From: Cheiracanthium punctorium
Lineage: Eukaryota; Arthropoda; Arachnida; Araneae; Cheiracanthiidae
Assembly (NCBI GenBank): GCA_038373885.1
Contig: JAWZYV010001774.1
Location: 1,712,628-1,776,627, forward strand
Direction: 5' to 3'
DNA length: 64,000 bases
Below the pieces are notes generated by a model, which saw only the letters and a program-made list of their open reading frames with translations, did no database searches and was not told where the DNA came from. The translations under genes and the position numbers were made by a program. Position 1 is the stretch's first letter, and each line of letters begins with the position of its first letter. Positions 12,643 to 22,678 of the stretch are shown here, piece by piece.

Positions 12643-12992
12643 ATAAAATGGTACTTATCAACAAAATGATCATTTCAACTGGTACAAAGGGCCGGCCTTC
12701 CTCAGTCACAAAAATATCCCAGCATACACAAGAGCAGAAAGCCAGAACTCAGGCTGTGGACAAAGACGTATTTAAGGGATAGCCCAAACCTCCCTCCCAA
12801 ATCTCTATTTTTGTTTACAAAATGATAATGATGAAGTCTTAATGTGAAACATTCTCCCTTTTCAACAATTTGGAGCCCCTCTGAAATTTTTTTTAAGAGT
12901 CCATTCCTACTTGTAGATGCTTGCACTTTTTTGCAACTGAGGAAGGTTTGTACTGGCTGAAATGATCATTTTGTTGATACGTACTATTTTAT
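12643..12992. mobile_element. 350-bp MITE with ~60-bp terminal inverted repeats
   Basis: The left end runs ATAAAATGGTACTTATCAAC then AAAATGATCATTTCA. The complement of the right end reads ATAAAATAGTACGTATCAAC with the same continuation, and both arms reach CCTTCCTCAGT about 60 bp in. A few substitutions and a short indel separate the arms. The interior has no transposase, so the element is non-autonomous. No clear target duplication was found, so the superfamily is open. Confidence 0.8.
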
Positions 12993-13627
12993 GATTGTTA
13001 TCATACAAAGCCATTTTATTAAGGCACTTTGTTAGTAGGATATGTTTACGAATTTTTCTCGCTACAAAGCAGCTAAAATTTTGATTTTTCCCACAAAACC
13101 AATACTTTTCCTGGCACCCTAATGTTTAATTTTGATTTTAACTTCTGTTTTCTATCAAACTTTTCCAATGTATTCTTCAGTTAGTTCATGTTAGATTAGA
13201 GCCATACCTATGGTTTTGGTTGTGCAACATAGTAAACTCTCATTCCTATATTCGTGTCAGGGGATTATATGCATAGGTCAGATTTTTTAATACTGTATGG
13301 AATAGAGAAGTAGTCTTTCAGACTTTTCACGTAAATGCAATTTTCAATCAGTTTTTTCAAAAACATATAAGTGAGAGGTCAGTAAATATATATTTCGGAA
13401 TTTATTTCAGTATTGACCTCTCAGGGGATCATACCAGGACTTTTTTTTCAGTGGGTGGTATGTGTAGCTACTATCACTAATGGTACTTCTGCACTTGGCA
13501 AATGATACTTGACATTACCTTATGATGATACTGTTGCATCAATTAATTTCAGTTTCTCTCATATATCTTATAGGTTGATTTCACTATATTGTGCAAGTTA
13601 TTAGTGAGCATCTAAAAATTAAAACAC

Positions 13628-13733
13628 AAATTTGAAAGTTCTAAAGTACTTAAAAGAGTGTTTTAAAAGTACTTATATGGATGTCTTTGTACTTTTAAAA
13701 CACTCTTTTAAGTACTTTAGAACTTTCAAATTT
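13628..13733. repeat. perfect 45-bp inverted repeat with 16-bp loop
   Basis: The left arm 13628-13672 and right arm 13689-13733 are exact reverse complements, starting AAATTTGAAAGTTCTAAAGT. The loop is 13673-13688. There are no mismatches over 45 bp, so the DNA or its transcript could form a very stable hairpin. It lies about 220 bp downstream of the stop of the histidine-rich peptide gene. It may be a foldback MITE, but no target duplication was identified. Confidence 0.9.
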
Positions 13734-13849
13734 AAACTTCCGCACAATGAAAATGTGCGAAATAAAATATAGATCAGAATTTTATAAGTTAAAAATAATA
13801 AATTTGATTAAATGCAAAACTTTAAATAGTATGTTTTCAATCATTGATA

Positions 13850-13878
13850 TTTATTGAAAGAAATCATTGATATTTATT
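13850..13878 (-). promoter_or_regulatory. tandem poly-A signals of the His-rich peptide gene
   Basis: On the minus strand AATAAA occurs at 13873-13878 and again at 13850-13855, about 75 and 100 bases after the stop codon. Both sit in a duplicated ~16-bp word (TCATTGATATTTATT on the plus strand). The spacing suits a short 3' UTR and supports a real transcript. Confidence 0.55.
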
Positions 13879-13952
13879 CTGATTTTGGAGTTATTTTGGC
13901 ATTCAAAATACCAACTTTGTTACATGTTTCATAGTTCACTTTGCTCGTGCCT

Positions 13953-14223
13953 TCAGTGGTGATGATGGTGATAATAGTACTTGTGGTAAGGATCATAGTG
14001 CAGATGGTGGTGATGATCATGGTGATAGTAAGGGTGACCCTTGTGGTGATGATAATGATGCAGCTTTAAGTACTTGTAGTAAGGGTAGTGCTCATAGTGG
14101 TGGTGCTTGTGATGTGGATGGTGATGATGATCATAGTAATGGTATAGCTTGTGGTGATGATGGTGATGAGGATAGTACACCGAGCAGATGATTCCAGAAA
14201 ACAGCATGCACAGGATCAGAACC
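13953..14223 (-). CDS. histidine/tyrosine-rich secreted peptide, main exon
   Basis: The minus strand has TTGTTACAG, a good splice acceptor, directly before an open frame beginning VLILCMLFSGIICSVYYP, then a low-complexity tail to a TGA stop at 13953-13955. The first part is a hydrophobic signal-peptide core with a likely cut after the Cys-Ser region. The mature part, about 70 residues, has some 36 His and many Tyr, with a few Lys, Asp and Pro, in runs of three to six His. The initiator ATG must be on an upstream exon at higher coordinates, as is usual for small arthropod secreted peptides; no convincing one was found in 14232-15600. An in-frame TTG lies upstream of the acceptor but is intronic in this reading. 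His-rich secreted peptides in arthropods can bind Zn or Cu, harden cuticle or act as antimicrobials; which applies here is unknown. Confidence 0.72.
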
Positions 14224-14231
14224 TGTAACAA

Positions 14232-15130
14232 AAAATTGTCAAGTCAATTTTAAAATGAATGTATTTTACAATATAAGTTTTAAACAGCCATGAATAACTA
14301 TTGATATATTAAGTTTTCTGCTGTTTTCTTTCTTGTATATAAAGTATATTCTTTACATTTAGGTAAGTGCCAAATCGATTAAGTTGTTACAGGGGTGACT
14401 CTTTTATATAATTTCCATTGATGCCCTTTAAAAAGTCATATATTGAAATCATTTCTGTGCTATTTACTGCTTTGAAAAAAAAAAAAAAACTTGCTCTTAA
14501 TTATATAGGGCTAAAGTGAGCAGTTTCTATTAACCCCTTAAAAGTCGTATTATTTTTTATAAAATGGTCATAAAAGTGCCTATCTTTTTATTCAAGAAAA
14601 TTTTATAAAGATAAGTGCATGTACAATATATGTACTCATTTTTAGGTTTGGGACATTTTTTAGTACAAAAGAAAAAAAAATGATGTTTTTAGGAAAAGGT
14701 ATTTTTTCATCAACATTTAAGATTTTTGTGACTGAATGTGTGTTTTCTAGTAAGCAGTCAATAATTAAAAATGTATGTTTTAAACACTGAAGGAGAATTT
14801 TATTAAACTTGTACTTCATTTTAATTTTAATTTTTTTTTCGGGAGGGGGAAGGGGACATAAGTGAAAAAAGTGAGTTAAGATTGTAAAATGCATATCACA
14901 AATACACGTAGTTGAGTACTGTTGCCTACCTTATATTTAAAAATAAACTACCTCCAAATGAAATTAAAAATAGTCTTGTAGTGTCATCTGTTGTGTAAAA
15001 TGAGATATAAAAAATTCTACATAAGAATTGAAATGCTGTTATCTCTCTAGCACATAACTTTTGAGCACTATTGCCCGGAAATATCACGGGCACCAGAAAT
15101 AGAGGAAGAAGGCTTAGACCGGGATTTTTA
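14232..15130. other. upstream intron or flank of the His-rich peptide gene
   Basis: AT-rich DNA that should contain part or all of the peptide gene's first intron. A good minus-strand donor word (AAG|GTAGGC near 14926-14932) exists, but the frame before it has a stop soon after the nearest ATG, so it was not accepted as the first coding exon. Confidence 0.35.
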
Positions 15131-15267
15131 ATGGGAGCGAGAAGGAAGGGGTTAAATGCAATTAAAGAAAATTATGAAAGTACTCAAAAGAAAATCAACA
15201 AATTATAAACAATTGCAGCGGTTAGGAGTGCTGAAAACTCAAAGGAGCGATTAAAAAAAATCAGGTA
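15131..15267 (+). pseudogene. possible Helitron replicase N-terminal fragment
   Basis: From ATG at 15131 the frame reads MGARRKGLNAIKENYESTQK, stops, and resumes as TIAAVRSAENSKERLKKIR. The AAxRSAExxxERLxK pattern resembles the short repeats (AASRSAETPEQRxxRL) found before the helicase part of many arthropod Helitron proteins. The fragment is small, interrupted by a stop and without the replication-initiator or helicase motifs, so the call is weak. Confidence 0.25.
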
Positions 15268-15399
15268 CTCTCGTCTGTTTAATTTTTTTTTTCAATTTTT
15301 TTCTTAATATTTTCTAAAATAATTCGAAATTTAAGTCATCTGACTGACATTCCTGAATATTTTCCTGAAAAAAGTATCACATGCTTGTATGCGGTATGG

Positions 15400-15735
15400 C
15401 ACCTGAGTAAATCGCGCAAAAGCCTAATTTAAAATAACCCTGTAACTTGCGACGACGCTGAATCCCCCCCCCCTTATATTGGACCCTTGTGGGAGGAACT
15501 TAATCCTACGTATAAAAAGTCTCCCTAAATGTGCTTCAATTCTTAAGTAACTCCCCTGGGGAGTAATAGCCACCCGGTTCAAGCATTTTGGTCGTCGATC
15601 TCGAAATTTCAGTAGCGCTCGTCATGCCGGACGAGTCCCCCTTCTCCAGCGGTTACTGCGTGTTAGTGGACTTCAGCTGAAGAAGGGCGAAAATTCTTCG
15701 CCCGAAACCGTCCCGTCCTGATTTGATAAATACCT
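15400..15735 (+). mobile_element. retroelement-like segment with hammerhead-like motif
   Basis: This stretch is less AT-rich than its surroundings. It starts with CCCTGTAACTTGCGACGACG, similar to CCCTGTAGTTCGCGACATCG near 19148, and ends with the hammerhead-like hairpin at 15671-15725. No coding frame is visible. It resembles terminal-repeat or SINE-like DNA of a retroelement; the family is not assigned. Confidence 0.4.
15671..15725 (+). ncRNA. hammerhead-ribozyme-like motif
   Basis: CTGAAGA (15677-15683) fits the CUGANGA core and GAAA (15704-15707) the second core strand. Between them GGGCGAA and TTCGCCC form a perfect 7-bp stem II with a 5-base loop. A GTC follows at 15715-15717, and the bases after it (CTGA) can pair with the bases before the core (TCAG), as a 4-bp stem I in a type-I layout. 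Weak points are one extra A at the start of stem II and a stem III of only one sure pair. Minimal type-I hammerheads with very short stem III are known from Penelope-like elements. Activity is unproven. Confidence 0.3.
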
Positions 15736-16233
15736 TGTATGTGTGGTCATCTTACAAAGTTTTAATTATTTCATCTTTAAAGACCAGTTTCTTTTGGAGT
15801 ATGGTTTGTTGTTGTTGTTGTTGCAGTCTTATTTTCTCATGTATTCCTCCGTAACATATGGTTTAGCAAGTCCTATCAAATCGTTGCAAAGATGCGTCGG
15901 CAGCACATTTTCTTTTCGGACCTGGACATTCACGGGAATCGCACCCTCGGTCAACGATGGGAATGAACAGGTTAAAACTCAATGAGGAGTACAGAATTAT
16001 TGTTTGATTTTTGAGCTGAATTTACTGGTTTTCGATGCAAAGCGCCACCTGTAGAACATTTTAAAAACTACTTAAAAAAATAAAACTTCCTTGGGCGCAT
16101 CTCGTGTACAGTCCATCTGCCAAAGTTGGTGGAAATCTGCTCATCCGTTTCAGGTGCAAAATTTTGTTTAATTTAACTACAACCACTCTCCGTGTATACT
16201 TATACCCTTTAGATCCGCCATTGCTCGATCCTA

Positions 16234-16708
16234 TTAACCCTTTGAGGCGCAAACCTTTCCCAATGCTGAAAAAAGGGCAGCCGTTGCCATCGCTCGACTT
16301 AACTACCAACAAGGTGGCGGACGATCGAAACGTTCATCGCGCGCACAGCCAGTCTGCGTCAAAAAAGGATCTCTTAGATCTGTGGCACGCGATGAACGTT
16401 TCGATCGTCCGCCATCTTGTCGGTAGTTAAGTCGAGCGATGGCAACGGCTGCCCTTTTTTCAACATTGGGCAATCTATTCAGCTGTTCTCGCATTCTTCC
16501 ATTTTTCAGCAGACGTCAGTGCTCTTAAAAATAATCGTCACCATTTTTTTACGGGGGAAATGACGTGCTAAACAGTAAAGGATTCTCGTGGAGCTATGTC
16601 ACCCGCAACAATTTTTATAGAAATCCAATCTATTCTTCGTGACTGGCAATAGTCAAACGTCAGAGTTTGGTGTTCCCAGAGCGAGAACACTGCGCGTTAA
16701 AGGGTGAA
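16234..16708. mobile_element. piggyBac-type MITE with long internal palindrome, copy 2 of 4
   Basis: The element starts TTAACCCTTTGAGGCGCA and ends TGCGCGTTAAAGGGTGAA, so the right TTAA has drifted to TGAA. TTAA targets and CCCTTT ends are the mark of the piggyBac superfamily. Inside, 16268-16342 and 16388-16461 are ~74-bp inverted arms (GGGCAGCCGTTGCCATCGCT and its complement) with few mismatches. The other half is shared unique sequence, including GTGGAGCTATGTCACCCGC. No transposase is encoded; short open frames here are readings of the palindrome. Confidence 0.85.
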
Positions 16709-17427
16709 GTGCGTTTGATATATTAATATTTGATCTTATGCAAAGAACCGTATCATAGAACCCTCATGGAATGAAACAAACCCCATAGCGAAAGTTTTGA
16801 AGAAAAGGAATGTCACCCCGCAGTCCAGTCCAAACCTCCTATTCCCGTATGAGAGCTCCAGCATCTCTGACACAGGACACTGTATAATACTCTATGAGAG
16901 TTTATATTAATAGACCGTGTGAAAGCATATACTACTTTTCTAAACACTACACTTAGGATAGAACTGACAATAAGAAGTATCTTTTTCAGAGAAGTGAGTT
17001 GAGATTATGAATAAAGCAACATTTTACGCAATACATGAACATGCGATATGAAAAAAAAAATAATAATAATTATACTAAATTACAGTCGAATGCATTTATA
17101 ACGAGTGCAAAAGGACCACGACATTTGCTCGTTATACACAGTGCTCGTAAAATAATCATAAATATTCGTGCATACTTACTATATTACTTTTTTTTATATA
17201 TATTTGTACAGTACAAAACAAGTTGGTTAGTTTGTTTTGACTATCTTACTGTTGTTTGTTTCACTGGCTTATCGTTAGAGAAGACTCGTAAACCTAAAAA
17301 ATCTTCAGTTCTACGCCCAGATTCCAAATGAGATTGAAGTTTTTCTGCACACTCAAAAGCCAGAGTATGTTGCTGTCGGTTCAGATTGAAATTCAACATA
17401 TTCCTCATTGTATCATCGTCGCTTTCG

Positions 17428-17570
17428 CAACAACCATGGACTAGCACTCTGAACTAGGAGACGGGAGAAGCTTGGTTCAAATCCAGGTCGCGTCCGCGAC
17501 TTAACCGTTCGAAGTTTTCCATGGTTTCTTCCGAAACATCATAAATATGAGTTAAGGCCTGTTTAGATGG
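17428..17570 (+). mobile_element. tRNA-derived SINE, 3'-truncated copy (family S1)
   Basis: Contains the RNA polymerase III B-box-like GGTTCAAATCC (17474-17484) and the shared body words GTCGCGTCCGCGAC, TTAACCGTTCG and TTCCATGGTTT. It matches the full copies at 22445-22678 and 57443-57670 but loses similarity after about 17560. Confidence 0.7.
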
Positions 17571-17853
17571 TGCGGGCAAATGTCGGAACTCTAAGGAGTA
17601 AGAAGGGGGGGGGGGGTAATGGTCAATTTTCACTTGTAGGGCATTGTGATCGAAAAATTTATACTTTTTTTAATGACCAGTCGAGACCCAGACAGCACAG
17701 CAAACTTGCATCAAACTTGATTTATCAAGTCAATAAGCTTGAAAATTCCAAGCGTGTAAGCTTGATGCAAGCTTGAATCAAGTGTTCTAGTTTATACTTG
17801 CCCAGCTTGCATTAAGCTTGACATTTCAAGCTTAAAAAAATTTCTAAGTACAT

Positions 17854-17879
17854 GGGGCGCCCGCTGGCTAACGCGCCCC
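17854..17879. repeat. GC-rich hairpin GGGGCGC...GCGCCCC
   Basis: A perfect 7-bp stem with a 12-base loop in otherwise AT-rich DNA, next to the tRNA-like unit. Confidence 0.8.
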
Positions 17880-17954
17880 ACATAATTTATTTTTCCGCGC
17901 ATTTTCCCCCTCTATGCTGAAATTTTAAGTTATTTTAATCTGTTACTATCAAAC

Positions 17955-18025
17955 GTCCGGAGCTAGGATCGAACCCGGGCCTTTGGCTTCGCAGTCGAGC
18001 ACGCTATCCATTCCGCCACCGGAGC
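17955..18025 (-). mobile_element. tRNA-like unit, probable SINE head (family S2)
   Basis: On the minus strand an A-box-like TGGCGGAATGG and a perfect B box (GGTTCGATCC) stand at tRNA spacing. A cloverleaf is not supported: the ends GCTCCGG and CTCCGGA do not pair as an acceptor stem and the T stem is weak. A tRNA-derived SINE head or tRNA pseudogene therefore fits better than a working tRNA. It differs in sequence from SINE family S1. Confidence 0.6.
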
Positions 18026-19164
18026 CTTGTGCAGCTATGACTAAAGTTTGAAGTGACTTACCACGCTGTTTTCTCGCCAGATTGATAAGTGGGCGATGTG
18101 TTATTTGTTTCTTTTATTTTTCCATGGGATGCATCAAAATTAAAATAATGCATCAAAATAAATTAAATAAAAATTAAAATAAAAAAACACGTTTTAAAAC
18201 TTTCAGTACCGCAACACTCATGAAGCAATACTGCTGGCCAAAATCGAGACAAACGACTGATTTTGAAATCAATTTCGTAGTATAATTGTATTTTATTTTG
18301 AAGAATTTCCATATTTGGAAATATAGAATGGGTTTACTTAACACAAATTTTGTGTTAAGTAATCTGAAATGAAAGAAACAGATAGTTAAACGTTACTTCG
18401 AAATGCTATATCACAGTTGCTAACATGTATGGAATACAAACACTTTAGTCATTTTTGTAAATATTTCTTAAAATAACAAATAATTGAAAAATTTTGCTAT
18501 TTTTTAACGCAAAAAATTCTCTTTACAAATGTGGTTATTTTCCTACATATTGGTATGCTATATTGATATAGAGCATTTCGAAGAATTAAAAATAAGTTTA
18601 AATTAATTTATACAAAAGTAAATTTGAATTATTTTCATTGTTCATACTTAATAATTAAAAAATTTATTTAACTTCTGAATTTTTTTTTATCCTTTGTAAT
18701 TTTATTTTAAAATTACAAAAGTGTAAGATGTAAAATTTTTGGGCCCTAAAATCTGTAGGCCCTGCGCAGTTGCCCCGTTTGCCCTGCCGGTAATATGGCA
18801 CTGGTAATATAAAATAAAACACATCTTTTACGAACTTTCAGCAAATTTGATGACGCTAGACAATTAATGACCATTCTCTTTCACAGATGGCGCCATCAAC
18901 GCTCCTTTAAAAGACAATTCAACTTGACTCCTGCAAGCTTGCTGCCAGCTTAGAATGAGTTGAACTGTCAAGCTTGCATTAATGCGTCAAATTCAAAGAA
19001 ATGTCAAACTTGATTTAAGCTTATGTGCTGTCTGGGTATAACCGATAAAAGCTAACCCGTGAAATCGCAAAACCACACCCTCACACACAATGGAGAGACT
19101 GGACGGGAGATTTCTTCCCGTGAGCGTCTACTTCAATACATTGATTTAACCCTGTAGTTCGCGA

Positions 19165-19282
19165 CATCGCCCATACATTCTAAACGGGTCTTTAGGACCC
19201 CTTAGAAAGACCTGCGCCCTTGGCCTAGATCGCACGTGTAGATAATTTCCGTAATCCCACAACAACAACAACAACATTGTCG
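19165..19282 (+). mobile_element. SINE S1-related 3' fragment with (AAC)n tail
   Basis: GGGTCTTTAGGACCCCTTAG, AAAGACC and GGCCTAGATCGC parallel the 3' half of SINE S1 (ATCCCTTAGAAAGTCCCC ... CTTAGATCCCC). It ends in CCCAC(AAC)n, a typical retroposon tail. Confidence 0.5.
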
Positions 19283-20478
19283 CTTTCATAGACTGAAATG
19301 TTAAAAGAATTTTTCCTGGAAATGATAATCTGAGCTGGGGAGGTGGAGGTCAATACTTTTTTTTTTTTTAATATGCAAAAATATTTCTCATAGGGGTTTA
19401 CTGGTTAAGGACACATGGAGCATAAATTGGCTTGAATTTTCAGTTATCGGCCTAAAAAGAGCAGACTGAGACGATTCCATACAAATTTAATTTATGTCGG
19501 TTTAGAATATATAAAAACTCAAAATATATCTTTTAAAAAGTAAACAAACATGGTTTGACTGCAACAAAGCTTTAGTTTTTAGCCTTTTCCTCAAAATGTG
19601 CTTTTTTGATGGTTTGGTACACTTTTCTAAAAATCTGTTTCAGGTAAACAGTTGAAACTTTCCACAATTGTTTAACTAACTTGTTTCTTTAAAAATACCT
19701 AACAGAGAGACATTAGAGACCTGTGAAAACATTTTGAAAATAATGATTTTTTTTGTTACTTTAATTTTTAGGATTTTTAAAGTATTTTTTAGTAAAATAC
19801 TTTTACTTTTCTTTCTTCTCAGCCAAATTGAAAATCGCTTCTTATTATTCTCTTATGTTTTCTGATACCATACCAAATTTTAAGGGGATAAACTCAACTG
19901 TGTTTTAGAAAAGTGTACTAAACTAAACTAACATTCTGTACAAAAAGTTTCATAGAGATGTGCAAAAAGTTAATTAGTTCTTAAACAATTATTTATAATT
20001 ATTTTTATTTTATATATAGATTTTAATGAGTGTATATACAGTGGACAAAAAATTCATTTCTATATTTTTAAATAAAATACTAGCAAAAGCTGCTTCTTTT
20101 TACTGGTAGAGATGTTCCATGTGTCCTTAAAAGCGAATTCCTATACAGACATAATATTGTACCAACCAAATATTTCCGATTTCCTTGTTAAATCAGAGTT
20201 CATTATAAACGAGTTCGACTGTAGTTTATTATATTTATAGCGTTGATATAAAGATGGAACGAATTGAAATTTGATTCCGACAGTTTATGTTTCTAAATAT
20301 ATACTACCATCTCTTGAAACAAATCTATATAAATAAAATTAGACTTTTGTCTGTACATAACTTGGAATTCAAAAATTTTGCGATTTCTATCCATTTCAAG
20401 CACCTGAAAATCTAGTACGACCATAAAAAAAAGTTTGTCTGTCAGTCATTCTATCGTTGTGTCCGTGACGCTTCTTTT
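19283..20478. other. AT-rich DNA, no gene recognised
   Basis: No gene is visible. From about 20329 (TATATAAATAAAATTAGAC then TTTTGTCTGT) the sequence leads into the tandem array that follows and may be the end of the same element. Confidence 0.4.
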
Positions 20479-22380
20479 GTTCGCGCATCACGTAAAAATG
20501 GCTGAAGCGAATGAAATGAACCTTGGTGGCATGATAAGTGATCACTCAACTTAAACTATAGACGTCGAACTTTTTAAAAATTTTGAAATTTTGCGAAAAT
20601 CGCTTCAAACTGCGTACATTTTATGTTCGCGCATCACGTAAAAATGACGGAACCGAATGAAATGAAATTGGGTGAAATGATAGGTGGTCACGCAACTTAA
20701 ACTACAGGCGCCGATTTTTTTAAAAATTTTGATTAGAATTTGAGATTTTGCGAAAATCGTTTCAAACTTCGTAAATTTTTGTTCGCGCATCACGTTATAA
20801 CGACTAAATCGAATGAAATGATGTTTGGTGGCTTGATATTTGGTTACTCAACTTAAACTATAGGCGTCGAATTGTTTAAAAATCGATTAGACTTTGAGAT
20901 TTTGCGAAAATCGTTTCAAACTCCATACATTTTTGCTCGCACATCACGTAATAACGACTTAATTGAAGGAAATCTGGTGGCATGATAGTTGGTTACTCAA
21001 TTTAAACTAAGGCATCCAATTTTTAAAACATTTTGATTAGATTTTGAAATTTTGCAAAAATCGTATTAAACTGCGTTCATGTATGTTCACGCATCGCATA
21101 AAAATATCAGAAGCGAATGAAAAGCAATCGGGTGGCGTGATAAGGGGGTCCCTCAGCTTAAACTACAGGCGTCGAATTTTAAAAAAAAAATTTATTAGAT
21201 TTTGAGATTATGCGAAAATCGTTTCAAATTGCCTTCATTCACGTTCAGGCATCACGTAAAACTTAAAATATAGGCGTCGGAGTTTTAAATATATTTTGAT
21301 TTGATTTTCAGATTTTGCAAAAATTCTTTCAAAATGAGTACACATTTGTTCGAACATCACGTTATAACAACAAAAGCAAATGATATGAGATTTGGTAAAG
21401 TGATGGGGTTGCTCAACTTAAAGTATACGCGTCGAATTTTAAAAAATATTTTGATTAAATTTTGAAATTTTGTGAAAATTCTTTCAAAATAAGTGCTTAT
21501 TTGTTAGAGTATTGCGTAATACGAACTAAAGCGAATGATATGAGATTTGGTGACATGATACGTGGTTGCTCCACTTAAACTACAGGCGTTGAATTTTTCA
21601 AAAATTTTTGATTTTGCGAAAATTATTTCAAAATGCGTAAATATTCGTTCGCGTATCTCTTAATAAAGACTAAAACGAATGAAATAAAATCAAGTGCATG
21701 ATAGGTGTTAAAAAAAAAAAGTTCAATTAGATTCTGAGATTTTGCGAAAATAGTTTCAAAATGTGTAAAAATTTGTTGCGTATCACGTAACGACAAAAAC
21801 ATACAAATTGAAATTTTCTTGACATAATAGGTGATCACTGAACTTAAACTTTAGATGTCGATTTTTTTTTTTTTTTTTTTTTTTGAATAAATTCTGAGAT
21901 TTTTCAAAAAGTTATCCAAAATGTGAAGATATTTGTCGATTATGTATAAACCACTGAAGCGAATGAAATAAAATTTAGTACCGTCACAGGTGGTGACTTA
22001 AACTATAGGCGTCAAAGTACTTTAAAATTTTTTAAAGATTTTGAGATTTTGTGAAAACTCAGGAGATGTTTGTTCCATTCCTGAAATACAGCAATGGAAT
22101 TGAATGAAGTTTGGAATTACGTTAATTTTACGTTTAATTACGTTTGGAATGCAAGTTTATTTCAACTCTAAATGCCAAAACTGTTTTAAACATTTCATAG
22201 ATTTTAGGATTTTGAGAAAATCATATAAATGTTTGTTCTCGCATCCTTTAAAAATGAATTAAGAGAATACAATGAAGTTTAGCTACATGATCAGCAACGA
22301 CTAAAATAACAAACGTCGGATTTTTTGAAAATTTTGAATAAATTTTAAAACTCTTTTAAAAATGTTTATTTGCTTTCTTA
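20479..22380. repeat. ~150-bp degenerate tandem array, about 13 units
   Basis: Units start near 20479, 20625, 20781, 20935, 21085, 21242 (short), 21348, 21503, 21647, 21775, 21933, 22069 and 22230. Each carries TTCGCGCATCACGTA, then GCGAATGAAATGA, ACTTAAACTATAGGCGTCGA and TTTTGCGAAAATCGTTTCAA. Left-hand units are the most alike and those to the right decay steadily. No coding frame persists between units. This is satellite-like DNA, either free-standing or the internal tandem region of a transposon. Confidence 0.85.
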
Positions 22381-22444
22381 CATTTTGTGAAAACTGTGTA
22401 TTTTTTATTTTTTTTAAGTATAATATTAAAATATTGCAATGAAT

Positions 22445-22678
22445 GCCCCACCAGTAGCATAGCGCTAGCGCTTTGAACTGGGCGATGAAAGGTGCCTGGT
22501 TCGAAACCAGGTCGCGTCCGCCGACCTAACCGTTCGGAGTTTTCCGTGGTTTTCTCCGAAACTTCGCGTAAATACGGGTTAGAATCCCTTAGAAAGTCCC
22601 CCACGGAGGACAATCCCCCCTAGGCTTAGATCCCCTGAGCAGATATTTGGCCTTAACACCACATTTACATTTTATCTA
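22445..22678 (+). mobile_element. tRNA-derived SINE, full copy (family S1)
   Basis: A 234-bp SINE flanked by an 8-bp target duplication, CAATGAAT at 22437-22444 and 22679-22686. The head has an A-box-like region (AGCATAGCGCTAGCGC) and a B box (GGTTCGAAAC, 22498-22507). The body carries CGTCCGCCGACCTAACCG, TTTTCCGTGGTTTTCTCCG and CGTAAATACGGGTTAG, and the 3' part TTAGAAAGTCCCCCACGGAG. This is the cleanest copy in the window. Confidence 0.85.

Larger units (their letters stand above)
17686..19037. mobile_element. 1.35-kb inverted-repeat element with many CAAGCTTG-like words
   Basis: Perfect 14-bp terminal inverted repeats, ACCCAGACAGCACA at 17686-17699 and TGTGCTGTCTGGGT at 19024-19037. Both subterminal regions (17700-17830 and 18915-19020) are packed with AAGCTTG or CAAACTTGA words in both orientations, so they can fold on themselves. 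No transposase frame is present. A tRNA-like unit (17955-18025) and a GC hairpin (17854-17879) lie inside. Target duplication was not clear. Dense subterminal repeats are known as transposase-binding sites in several cut-and-paste families; the superfamily is not assigned. Confidence 0.75.

Noticed and set aside
14592..14894. 100-codon minus-strand frame upstream of the His-rich exon
   Set aside because: Low-complexity AT-rich translation, no signal peptide and no fitting donor, so it is not accepted as the first exon.
16061..16494. Overlapping open frames on both strands
   Set aside because: They are readings of the two arms of the piggyBac MITE palindrome; similar frames appear at 25259 and 30562 for the same reason.
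17955..18025. Functional tRNA gene on the minus strand
   Set aside because: A and B boxes are good, but the acceptor ends do not pair and the T stem is weak, so a SINE head fits better.
20479..22380. CRISPR-like array
   Set aside because: The repeats are ~150 bp, diverged and contiguous with no unique spacers, and the DNA is eukaryotic.
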